Shown here: piece by piece, positions 7,869 through 14,746 of the stretch | Position numbering within the stretch: the stretch's first letter is position 1 | How the letters are laid out: every line of letters starts with the position of its first letter | Assembly: GCA_910587755.1 (NCBI GenBank) | Contig: CAJUNZ010000066.1 | Location: 1-15,831 of the forward strand | Source: an uncultured Acetatifactor sp. | Lineage (GTDB): Bacteria; Bacillota; Clostridia; Lachnospirales; Lachnospiraceae | Length of the DNA stretch: 15,831 nt | Direction: 5' to 3' | The notes under the pieces: generated by a model | The model's input: only the letters and a program-made list of their open reading frames with translations | Databases searched by the model: none | Told to the model about the DNA's origin: nothing | Made by a program: the position numbers and the translations under genes

Positions 7869-7897
7869 AGCATAGCACAACGATATGAATTTCCCAT
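7869..7897 (-). promoter_or_regulatory. Possible extended -10 promoter of the ATPase/permease operon
   Basis: On the - strand TGCTATGCT (7869-7877) is an extended -10 element: TG, one base, then TATGCT (4 of 6). At 17 bp the -35 position (7892-7897) reads ATGGGA, only 3 of 6. A weak -35 is common for activator-dependent promoters. The predicted start near 7862 gives a leader of about 88 nt. The TGAAG repeats start at the -35 end and run upstream. Confidence 0.35.
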
Positions 7898-7920
7898 GAA
7901 GAGCAGGTGAAGATTTGAAG
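7897..7920. promoter_or_regulatory. TGAAG direct repeats, candidate response-regulator binding sites
   Basis: TGAAG occurs at 7897-7901, 7908-7912 and 7916-7920 on the + strand (CTTCA on the - strand). The first two are 11 bases apart, the helical-turn spacing used by tandem OmpR-family dimers; the third is 8 bases further. They lie just upstream of the weak -35 of the ATPase/permease promoter and right after the second sensor kinase gene, where its regulator would be expected to bind. This rests on position and spacing only. Confidence 0.3.
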
Positions 7921-7941
7921 TAAACAGGCCGCCCCGGCTTC

Positions 7942-9603
7942 TTATATTTCCCCGCCCCCGGATTCCAGCACCGCCCTCACACCCTCTTCGCTGTTGCAGA
8001 CTGAAAGTTTCATGCCAAGCCTTCCGGCATAGTAGGAGGCGATATACAAGCCCAGTCCATGGCTTCGCTGCCCGGACGGACCCCCGTGGCTGCCGCTGAC
8101 AAAGGGTTCAAAAATATGGGGCAGAATGTCCTCCGGGATCCTGGCTCCGGAATTTTCAATTCTCACTTCCATCCCGCCCTTCTGCCCCTCCCCGAGACAG
8201 ATCCGAATGCGCCCTCCTGCCGGGGTATACTTCACCCCGTTGGACAGCAGGTTGTCCAGGATCCGGGACAGCAGCGCCTCGTCCGTGCACACCTCCAGCT
8301 CCTTCTCCCCCTGGAATTCCACTGTAAGATTTTTCTCCAGAATGGGCACCTGGCATCTGGCAATCCCTTCCTCCAGAAGCTTTCCCACCCGGGTCTGCCA
8401 GAACTTTATGTCCTCCGGCCGCTGGTTCAGGGAGAGCACATCCTCCACCATCTTTCCCATGGAGAGAAGCTCTTCCTTTACCCTGGGCAGGTACTCTCTT
8501 GTGTTCTGAAACCTGCCCACTTTCTGAATCATACCCTCCACCAGAAGCAGAGCCGCCGCTATGGGGGTTTTCAGCTGGTGGGAGGAAGAACGCATAAACA
8601 CTTCCTGGCGTCTGTTTTCCTCCTCCAGCTCCCGGTTCTTCTCCTCCAGTTTCCGGTAGCCCTCCTGGATCTGGCGATAAAATTCATTCAGCGTCTTGTC
8701 CAGTTCCCGAAGCTCGTCCTGTGTCCTGGGATCCCTTGAGCTCTGAGAGTGCAGACCTGCCTCCGGCGCCGCTCCCCGGGGACACATCTCTTCCTCCGCC
8801 GCCGGGCCCTGGGCCAGCATTCCATATTTCATCTGTTCCGCGCGTCTGGCCAGAGCCACTATGGGAGCCACAATCCCCCTGGAATAGGCCCGGGAAAACA
8901 GCAGCACCACCAGTAGAATCACCGCCCCCAGCATGGGCAGGCTCTGGAGCACAATGGGGCGTATCTCGTCCAGCTGCGGCGTCACCACCGGCAGAAAAGA
9001 CAACACCATTCCCTCCTCCCGGCGCTCCAGCGCAATATAATTGGTATACTGGTTCTCAAAGTCCTCTATACTCATCTCCACCACTATCTTCTCGTCCCCC
9101 CAGGGATGAACCTGCACCCATTCATTGGAGAACTCCCCCTGCATATCCTGCAGATACAGCAGCCGCACCTCCAGGGGAAATTCTCCGCTCCCTGCCCCAG
9201 CGCTGTCAAATACTTCCTCCAGTACCTTCCAGAGTTCCTCCATCTCCTCCACGTCCATGGTCTCGGCAGAAAACATCTCCCGGGCTCTCTCAAGCAGCTG
9301 CACAAGGCGCTGGTCACGCAGAAGGATCTCCGCGGTGAAAGCCTTCCCGCTGACTAAGAGCCTCTCCCCCTTCAGAGGAATCTCAAGGGAAAAACAGGCC
9401 GTGGCATTCTTCACCCTTATCCCCTCATAACTTCCCCTCCTCACATAAGAATCGTGCTGCTCCTGAATGGCTCCAAGATTCTGATCCATCACATAGTCCA
9501 CATACAGATAGGGCAGCATGCAGATAAAATATCCCAATAAAAGAAAAAGCATAATGCCCGCAAGCACTATGCTGTACACCAGATTTTTCTGTCCAAGCCT
9601 CAT
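7942..9603 (-). CDS. Sensor histidine kinase with a large extracytoplasmic domain (second two-component system)
   Basis: This 553-residue membrane kinase has a first helix near 7-35, an extracellular domain of about 180 residues, a second helix near 215-237, a HAMP-like linker with an unusual polar insert (about 265-297), a Glu/Lys/Arg-rich coiled coil (about 312-334), the HisKA box SSSHQLKTP with phospho-acceptor His342, an N box (LDNLLSN, about 449-455) and a C-terminal ATPase domain ending with SHGLGLY. The G1 region reads ENSGARIP instead of DxGxGIP. The external domain is much larger than in BceS-type kinases, so it probably senses a ligand directly rather than through the transporter. 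The ATG at 9603 has GGAGGAGG 4 bases upstream; an in-frame GTG at 9645 has no such site. It follows its regulator gene by 63 bp and precedes the ATPase/permease operon. Confidence 0.88.
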   Translation of the reverse strand: MRLGQKNLVYSIVLAGIMLFLLLGYFICMLPYLYVDYVMDQNLGAIQEQHDSYVRRGSYEGIRVKNATACFSLEIPLKGERLLVSGKAFTAEILLRDQRLVQLLERAREMFSAETMDVEEMEELWKVLEEVFDSAGAGSGEFPLEVRLLYLQDMQGEFSNEWVQVHPWGDEKIVVEMSIEDFENQYTNYIALERREEGMVLSFLPVVTPQLDEIRPIVLQSLPMLGAVILLVVLLFSRAYSRGIVAPIVALARRAEQMKYGMLAQGPAAEEEMCPRGAAPEAGLHSQSSRDPRTQDELRELDKTLNEFYRQIQEGYRKLEEKNRELEEENRRQEVFMRSSSHQLKTPIAAALLLVEGMIQKVGRFQNTREYLPRVKEELLSMGKMVEDVLSLNQRPEDIKFWQTRVGKLLEEGIARCQVPILEKNLTVEFQGEKELEVCTDEALLSRILDNLLSNGVKYTPAGGRIRICLGEGQKGGMEVRIENSGARIPEDILPHIFEPFVSGSHGGPSGQRSHGLGLYIASYYAGRLGMKLSVCNSEEGVRAVLESGGGEI

Positions 9604-9666
9604 GGTTCCTCCTCCCCGGCCTGACCCGGAACCTGCGCGGATCACCCATGCCTGAAAACGTCCCCC

Positions 9667-10368
9667 TCAGACCTGCCCCGTATCCCCGCCTGCCTTCAGG
9701 GCAGTCCTGTCAAACTGATACCCCACCCCGATGACCGTTTTGATACAGGGCAGGGGAAGCTTTTTCCGCAGATTTTTCACATGGGCGTCAATGATCCTGT
9801 CATTTCCGATATAATCTTCATTAAAGATGCCCAGAATCAGCTGTTCCCGTGTAAACACCCGCTCCGGCTCATGGTAGAGTTTCTGCAGCAGCAGATATTC
9901 TGTCAGAGTAAGGGGCAGCTTCTGTCCTCCAAAAAAGGCACAGTAAGACTCCTCTTTCAGGACCAGTCCCTCCTCCCCGGTGCCGCCCTCCTGCCATACC
10001 ACCCGCCGGAGAATGGTTTCCATGCGCTTCAGCAGGATAATGGGCGACACAGGTTTAATCACATAGTCGTCCGCATAAAGATTGAAGGCTTTCACCTGGC
10101 TCTGTTCATCCCCCAGGGCTGTGAGCATGATCACCGCCGTTCTGCAGTTTTCCTGGATATATTTCAGCACGCCGAAGCCGTCCACCCCGGGCACGCAGAT
10201 ATCCAGCACCGCCAGATGGAACTGCTGCCGGGCCAGAAGGGAAATGGCATCATCTCCCCGCTGTGCCTCCGTCACCCTGTATCCCGACATATGCATGTAT
10301 TCCGTCAGCACCTCCCGGATGACGGGATCATCCTCCAGAAACAGCACACTTGCCTTTTCTTTTTCCAT
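9667..10368 (-). CDS. OmpR-family response regulator (second two-component system)
   Basis: This 233-residue DNA-binding regulator has a receiver domain (about 5-120) with the acidic pair EDD near residues 12-14, phospho-acceptor Asp56 in VLDICVPG, Thr83 and Lys105 in VIKP. The C-terminal winged helix (about 135-225) shows LTLTEYLLLQ, FTREQL, IIDAHVKNLRKKL and IGVGYQF. The preferred ATG at 10368 has AAGGAGG 5 bases upstream; an adjacent in-frame GTG at 10371 is too close to that site. It lies 30 bp after the GerMN lipoprotein gene and 63 bp before its partner kinase, so the two two-component systems are probably co-transcribed. The likely targets are its own operon and the ATPase/permease genes downstream. 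Confidence 0.92.
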   Translation of the reverse strand: MEKEKASVLFLEDDPVIREVLTEYMHMSGYRVTEAQRGDDAISLLARQQFHLAVLDICVPGVDGFGVLKYIQENCRTAVIMLTALGDEQSQVKAFNLYADDYVIKPVSPIILLKRMETILRRVVWQEGGTGEEGLVLKEESYCAFFGGQKLPLTLTEYLLLQKLYHEPERVFTREQLILGIFNEDYIGNDRIIDAHVKNLRKKLPLPCIKTVIGVGYQFDRTALKAGGDTGQV

Positions 10369-10398
10369 CACGGCCTCCTTCCCAGCCGTTTTCCACGC

Positions 10399-11310
10399 TT
10401 ACCTGTCTATGGTGGTAACAATATCCAGATTTCTCTCAAAAACCGAGGACGAAAAAGAGGACGGCACCTCCCCGTTTATGAGGATCTGTACCTTGTTCAC
10501 ATTGCTCAGCTCCGACAGAGAATTGACAATGGAATATATGGACACATCCGTGGACACATTGTTCACCACCATCAGGAAATTTTCGTCCAGATTCACATAG
10601 CAGACACCGTCTGTGGTCATGACATTGATAATCTTTGTTGCCGGGTTGATGGAAGGATAAAGCACCTCCGACTGTCCCGGCCCCGCTATCAGCTCCTCCA
10701 CCACCAGACGCTCCAGGGGCGTGTTGGTGGAATAATGCTTCTCTCTGGAGGAGGCGATCAGCTCCGTGCCGCTCTCCCCTGCAAAGTACAGCCTGACCTT
10801 GGCCAGCTCATAGGTATTGATCTCATTTCCGTCATTGGCGATAAACTGTTCCGCATTCATAAGCCCCACGGGGGCGCCGTTGTTGTCATAGAGCTGGCTT
10901 CCCTCCACGGTAATCATCACAAAACTCACATCCGGCAGCTGGGTCAGCGTCCGCACCACCGCCGCCCGCACCAGGACTTCCGTGGTCACAGGAAGCTCCT
11001 TGTAGGCTGCGTCCACATCAATCTGCAGCTTCTCGTCCTCCAGTTTCATGTCCAGAATCTGGAACCCCATGGCAAAAGGAGCCTTGTACTCAAGTTTCTC
11101 AGGCTGCACGGACAGACAGACCATCAGCTCTGCCATATAAGACTCCGGATCCTTCGACGTCATCTGATGCGGATGCATCTCCACCTTTGTCTCAGACTTA
11201 CTCACATAGTAGACCTGGTACACCACCGCATCCGGGTCCTCGCTGTCCCCACATCCGCCCGACAGCAGGCATACCGCTGCCAGAAACAGCGCCGCCAGAG
11301 CCTTCTTCAT
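10399..11310 (-). CDS. Lipoprotein with two GerMN domains
   Basis: This 303-residue protein starts with a lipoprotein signal peptide: MKK, a hydrophobic stretch, then LLSGGC with Cys20 as the lipidation site. Two GerMN domains follow (about 30-145 and 170-282), recognised by the repeated pattern of a YY/RLYF strand, an ELIAGP-type helix and ALxQL/SLSEL helices. Bacillus GerM also has two GerMN domains. Actinobacterial LpqB has one plus a propeller and works with the MtrAB two-component system. Here the gene follows a kinase gene by 51 bp, so I infer an outer-face partner or modulator of that kinase; a GerM-like sporulation role is the alternative. A GTG at 11316 has AGGAGG 8 bases upstream and could be the true start, adding two residues. 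Confidence 0.85.
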   Translation of the reverse strand: MKKALAALFLAAVCLLSGGCGDSEDPDAVVYQVYYVSKSETKVEMHPHQMTSKDPESYMAELMVCLSVQPEKLEYKAPFAMGFQILDMKLEDEKLQIDVDAAYKELPVTTEVLVRAAVVRTLTQLPDVSFVMITVEGSQLYDNNGAPVGLMNAEQFIANDGNEINTYELAKVRLYFAGESGTELIASSREKHYSTNTPLERLVVEELIAGPGQSEVLYPSINPATKIINVMTTDGVCYVNLDENFLMVVNNVSTDVSIYSIVNSLSELSNVNKVQILINGEVPSSFSSSVFERNLDIVTTIDR

Positions 11311-11361
11311 CCACACACCCTTCCCCTCCTGTCTTTCCTCCAAACCATGTCTTATGAGCCC

Positions 11362-12834
11362 TCACACTCCCTTGTCCGGCAGATGCGTCAAGGGGATTCT
11401 CACCACAAAACTGGAGCCTTCCCCAGGCACGCTTGACACTGTGATGGAGCCTTTGTGCACGGCCACCGCGCTCTTTGTGATGGCCAGCCCCAGGCCTGTG
11501 CCGCCGATCTCCCTGGAATGGGACTTGTCCCCCCGGTAAAACCGCTCAAAAACATGGGCCTGGGCTTCCTCCGGGATTCCCAGGCCGGAATCGCTGACTT
11601 TCATGGTAAAATACTGATAATCCGCGTCCAGTTCCACCCGCACCCACCCATGTTCTTTGTTGTATTTGATGGCATTCTCCACCAGATTTGTCATAACCAC
11701 GGTCATCTTGACCTCATCCACCTCCGCCACCACGGAGCGGATGCTCTCAAACACCAGCTCCACATCCTTCTTCCTGGCAATGGGGCGCAGACGCTTCAGG
11801 GTCAGCTCCACCAGGTCGTTGATGTTCAGGGCGGCAATGTTCAGCTCCTGTGCCTTCTTGTCCATCTTCACCAGGGCCAGAAGATCGGTGATAATCTGAT
11901 TCTCCCTGTCAATCTCCGACGCGATATCCCCCAGAAACTCCCGGTAAAGATCCGCCGGCGCATCCCGCTGATCCAGAAGGGAATCTGCCAGAACCTTGAT
12001 GGCCGCCATGGGCGTTTTCAGCTCATGGGACACATTCTCCACAAACTCCTGCCTGGAGGTGTCCAGGGCCCTCATACGCTCTAAAAGCTGGTTGAAAGCC
12101 TCCACAATATGAGCCGTCTCAGCATAGTCCGGTACGGAAATCTTCTCGTCACTGTAGCCCGCATTTACCTTCTTGATGGCCTCCGTCACCCTGTTAAAGG
12201 GACGGGTCAGAAAATAGGAGAGCACCAGCGCCATGGCCATAATCACCACAACCATAATGGTCTCCAGGATCAGAGCCGTCCGGTTCAGCACCTCCATGGT
12301 GGCCACAATGGCCTCGTTGGAAATGCTGGTCAGCATGACTCCCACAATATCACTGTTCTCGGTACCCGTGTCTATAATGGGGGTGGTCATCTCAATATAG
12401 CCGTGCTCTCTATCATAGTTGGACATGCTCTCTCCCCGGAAGCACTTGATAACCTCCTCCGAGATAATGGTCTTGCCCTCGCTGATGCCGTAAGTGTCCT
12501 TCACCACTTTCAGGCTGGAATTGATGATCATGACCCGGCCCTCGTACAGGTTGGAGATCATCTCCAGTTCCGCATTGATCACGTCCCTGGACACGCTGGT
12601 GGAAAAGCCCTCCGGTTTTGTATTAAAATAATTGTTGCTGAGCAGATGGTTTCCCACCACTTTCAGCTGGTTCTGTACCACGGATATCCTCTGCTGCACC
12701 GCGCGCTGCTCATAATTGTTCAGAATTCCATAGCGCATGATAAAGCCCGGGATCAGCCCCACCACCAGAACCAGTAAAAATATATGCGTCTGAAGGCTCC
12801 GCAGGGAGAACACCCGCCTCAGCTTCTCAGACAT
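11362..12834 (-). CDS. HAMP-domain sensor histidine kinase (first two-component system, WalK/PhoR-like)
   Basis: The 490-residue kinase has a first helix near 15-35, an extracytoplasmic domain of about 150 residues, a second helix near 187-209, a HAMP domain, the HisKA box VSHELKTPMAA with phospho-acceptor His270, an N box (LVENAIKYN), and full G1 (DSGLGIP) and G2 (GGTGLGL) motifs. It lacks the PAS domain of canonical WalK, so the name is only by similarity. I chose the ATG at 12834 because GGAGG lies 8 bases upstream; an in-frame ATG at 12849 has a poorer site. It follows its regulator gene by 32 bp and is followed by the GerMN lipoprotein gene, which may act on its external domain. All catalytic motifs are intact, so it should be active. 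Confidence 0.9.
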   Translation of the reverse strand: MSEKLRRVFSLRSLQTHIFLLVLVVGLIPGFIMRYGILNNYEQRAVQQRISVVQNQLKVVGNHLLSNNYFNTKPEGFSTSVSRDVINAELEMISNLYEGRVMIINSSLKVVKDTYGISEGKTIISEEVIKCFRGESMSNYDREHGYIEMTTPIIDTGTENSDIVGVMLTSISNEAIVATMEVLNRTALILETIMVVVIMAMALVLSYFLTRPFNRVTEAIKKVNAGYSDEKISVPDYAETAHIVEAFNQLLERMRALDTSRQEFVENVSHELKTPMAAIKVLADSLLDQRDAPADLYREFLGDIASEIDRENQIITDLLALVKMDKKAQELNIAALNINDLVELTLKRLRPIARKKDVELVFESIRSVVAEVDEVKMTVVMTNLVENAIKYNKEHGWVRVELDADYQYFTMKVSDSGLGIPEEAQAHVFERFYRGDKSHSREIGGTGLGLAITKSAVAVHKGSITVSSVPGEGSSFVVRIPLTHLPDKGV

Positions 12835-12866
12835 CCTTGCTGCCTCCATGTCCCGCCCGTCCTTTC

Positions 12867-13568
12867 CTAAAGGTTCTGAAAGTAATAGCCCACGCCCCAC
12901 TTTGTATGTACATATCTGGGTTCACTGGGATTCTGCTCTATCTTCTCCCGCAGCCTTCTGATATGCACATCCACCGTGCGCACGTCCCCGGGGTAGTCCA
13001 CCCCCCACACCAGCTGCAGCAGGTTTTCCCGGCTGTACACTTTGTTGGAATTGGTCAGCAGAAGCTCCAGAAGCTCAAATTCCTTGGCAGTAAGCCCGAT
13101 CTCCCGGCCTGCAATAAAGGCCCTGCGGCCCTCGCAGTCCAGACGCATTTCCCCGCTCTCCAGGGATTTCACCGCAGGAGCCTCGCCCATAATGCGCTTG
13201 GGCTCCATACGGCGCATTATGGCCTTAATGCGGGCCTTCACTTCCAGGATATTAAAAGGTTTCGTAATATAATCGTCGGCGCCGTACTCCAGGCCCAGGA
13301 TCTTGTCCATATCCTCTCCCTTGGCGGTGAGCATAATGATGGGGACGGTGGAAAATTCCCGGATCTGCTGGCATACCTCAAAACCTGTGAGCCTGGGCAG
13401 CATCACGTCCAGAAGAATAATATCATACTGATTTTTGCGGGCAAATTCCAGCGCCTCCTCTCCGTCGTAGGCGCAGTCCACCTGCATATCGTCCTGCTCC
13501 AGACTGAAGCGGATCCCCTTTACAATCAGTTTCTCATCATCTACCACCAAAGCTCTCTTCCTGGCCAT
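12867..13568 (-). CDS. OmpR-family response regulator (first two-component system, WalR-like)
   Basis: This 233-residue regulator has a receiver domain with the acidic pocket VVDDE (9-12), phospho-acceptor Asp54 in LLDVMLP, Thr81 in MLTAKGE and Lys103 in YITKPF. The winged-helix domain shows LTAKEFELLELL, YSRENLLQLVWG, TVDVHIRRLREKI and KWGVGYYF. The ATG at 13568 has GGAGG 6 bases upstream; an in-frame GTG at 13583 is less suitable. It lies 28 bp after the ComEA-like gene and 32 bp before its kinase. WalR, PhoP and similar regulators share these motifs, so the regulon (envelope, phosphate or other) cannot be decided from sequence alone. Confidence 0.93.
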   Translation of the reverse strand: MARKRALVVDDEKLIVKGIRFSLEQDDMQVDCAYDGEEALEFARKNQYDIILLDVMLPRLTGFEVCQQIREFSTVPIIMLTAKGEDMDKILGLEYGADDYITKPFNILEVKARIKAIMRRMEPKRIMGEAPAVKSLESGEMRLDCEGRRAFIAGREIGLTAKEFELLELLLTNSNKVYSRENLLQLVWGVDYPGDVRTVDVHIRRLREKIEQNPSEPRYVHTKWGVGYYFQNL

Positions 13569-13596
13569 GCCAACCCTCCACACCTCATATTTCTAT

Positions 13597-14175
13597 TTAT
13601 TTCACAACAATCTTCTCACATATTTTTTCATACACACTGGTCTTAATGCCCGGTACCTTCATAATATCCTCACAGCACAAAAAAGGGCCGTTCTTCTCCC
13701 GGAAGGCCACAATATCCGCAGCCCTGCTCTCTCCTATCCCCGGGAGGGTGGAGAGCAGGGCTGTATCCGCCGTGTTGATATCCACAAGCCCCTCCTGGTC
13801 TGCAAGCAGCTGCCGCTCCTGCCGGGCCGCCTCCTCCCGGGTGGGAAAATAGATCATCTGCCCGTCCTCCACCCAGTCCGCCAGATTCACGGTCTCCCTG
13901 GAGGCGTCTGCGCCGAAGCCCCCTGCCGCCTTCAGGGCATCCTCCACACGGCTTCCCTCAGGAACGGACACCACGCCGGGATTTGCCACACAGCCGCACA
14001 CATACACACGGATTGTCGTCTCTTTCCCGGCGGCGCAGCCCGGGCTCTCCTCCTGGGAAGGCAGGGCCGTGGCGCCCATCACAAGCACATGATCCTCTCT
14101 TCCGCAGCCGCCCGCCGACAGCGCAGATATCCACATAAACAATACGGCAAGCCGTATCTTCCAATTTTTCACCAT
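13597..14175 (-). CDS. ComEA-like SLBB/helix-hairpin-helix DNA-binding protein, putative lipoprotein
   Basis: This 192-residue protein has an N-terminal hydrophobic signal ending in SAGGC (Cys24), an SLBB domain (about 54-112, IRVYVCGCVANPGVV onward) and a helix-hairpin-helix pair (about 130-190) with DINTAD, LPGIG, IVAFREKNG and VPGIK. That is the ComEA architecture, the surface receptor that binds double-stranded DNA for uptake. ComEA usually has a membrane helix; here the cysteine suggests lipid anchoring, although AGGC is an imperfect lipobox. The ATG at 14175 has GAGAGGGA just upstream. The gene is first after a good promoter and runs into the first two-component system. No comEC or comEB is in the window, so a role in DNA uptake is unproven. 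Confidence 0.85.
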   Translation of the reverse strand: MVKNWKIRLAVLFMWISALSAGGCGREDHVLVMGATALPSQEESPGCAAGKETTIRVYVCGCVANPGVVSVPEGSRVEDALKAAGGFGADASRETVNLADWVEDGQMIYFPTREEAARQERQLLADQEGLVDINTADTALLSTLPGIGESRAADIVAFREKNGPFLCCEDIMKVPGIKTSVYEKICEKIVVK

Positions 14176-14235
14176 AGTCCCTCTCTTTCTGAAACACAAA
14201 ACGAAAGGGATTGCCTCTCTATGCTGACCTTTTTC

Positions 14236-14264
14236 ATTGTAATAGAATTGAAAGGTTTTTACAA
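14236..14264 (-). promoter_or_regulatory. Putative sigma-A-type promoter of the ComEA-like/two-component operon
   Basis: On the - strand, -35 TTGTAA (14259-14264, 4 of 6) and -10 TACAAT (14236-14241, 5 of 6) are 17 bp apart. The predicted start near 14229 gives a 53-nt leader to the ATG at 14175. A 7-bp inverted repeat (14255-14261 with 14275-14281) spans the -35 and the AT-rich upstream region. With gaps of 28-63 bp downstream, this promoter could serve six genes down to 7942. Confidence 0.65.
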
Positions 14265-14287
14265 GGGACTTTTATAAAAACTTGCCG

Positions 14288-14719
14288 TTATTTCCACTTA
14301 AAGATAATGATGCCCGCCAGAGCCACAGCCATACCCACGGCCTTCCTCCACTCAAAGGGCTGTTTTTCCACGCCGAACCATCCCAGAAGCTCTATGATAT
14401 ATGCTACCAGAAGCTGGGAAGTCACAATCAGCAGCACCGCCCTGGCAGGCCCCAGCTGATCCATGCTTTTGATCACCGTATAGGTGATAAATGCGCCGAT
14501 TGCGCCTCCCAGAAGCATGTATTTAGGCTGTACCTGAAGCACATTCATAAAGCTGCTCCTGTCCGCGCACAGCCACGCCCCCAGACAGACAAACAACGCC
14601 GTCAGCTGCACAAAAGCGCTGGCAGCCCAGATACTGGAAGCCTTCGTCACCTGGGTGTTGAACACTCCCTGGACACTCATAAGCGCCCCTGAGATCAATG
14701 CAATCAATATTCCAATCAT
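14288..14719 (-). CDS. Small DMT-superfamily membrane protein, YdcZ/DUF606 type
   Basis: This 143-residue, highly hydrophobic protein has about five membrane helices. The opening ISGALMSVQGVFN segment, the central GGAIGAFITYTVIKSM stretch and the later GPARAVLLIVTSQLL and AGIIIF are typical of the YdcZ (DUF606) family, half-size relatives of drug/metabolite transporters that usually act as pairs. The transported molecule is unknown. The ATG at 14719 is preceded by AAGGAG at about 10 bases; an in-frame GTG at 14728 is too close to that site. It begins 27 bp after the solute-binding protein gene and may be co-transcribed with it, though the two families are not normally partners. I see no good terminator after it. 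Confidence 0.82.
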   Translation of the reverse strand: MIGILIALISGALMSVQGVFNTQVTKASSIWAASAFVQLTALFVCLGAWLCADRSSFMNVLQVQPKYMLLGGAIGAFITYTVIKSMDQLGPARAVLLIVTSQLLVAYIIELLGWFGVEKQPFEWRKAVGMAVALAGIIIFKWK

Positions 14720-14746
14720 ATGCCACACTCTCCTTCCGCCGCAGTA

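Noticed and set aside
7775..7897. N-terminal extension of the ABC ATPase back to an ATG at 7897
   Set aside because: The added 41 residues are not ABC-like, the region carries promoter and hairpin features, and AAAGGAGG is correctly placed for the ATG at 7774.
9781..11436. A 551-codon open frame on the + strand across the second regulator and the GerMN gene
   Set aside because: It lies antisense to well-supported genes, crosses a gene boundary and has a low-complexity His/Gln/Leu-rich translation typical of antisense frames.
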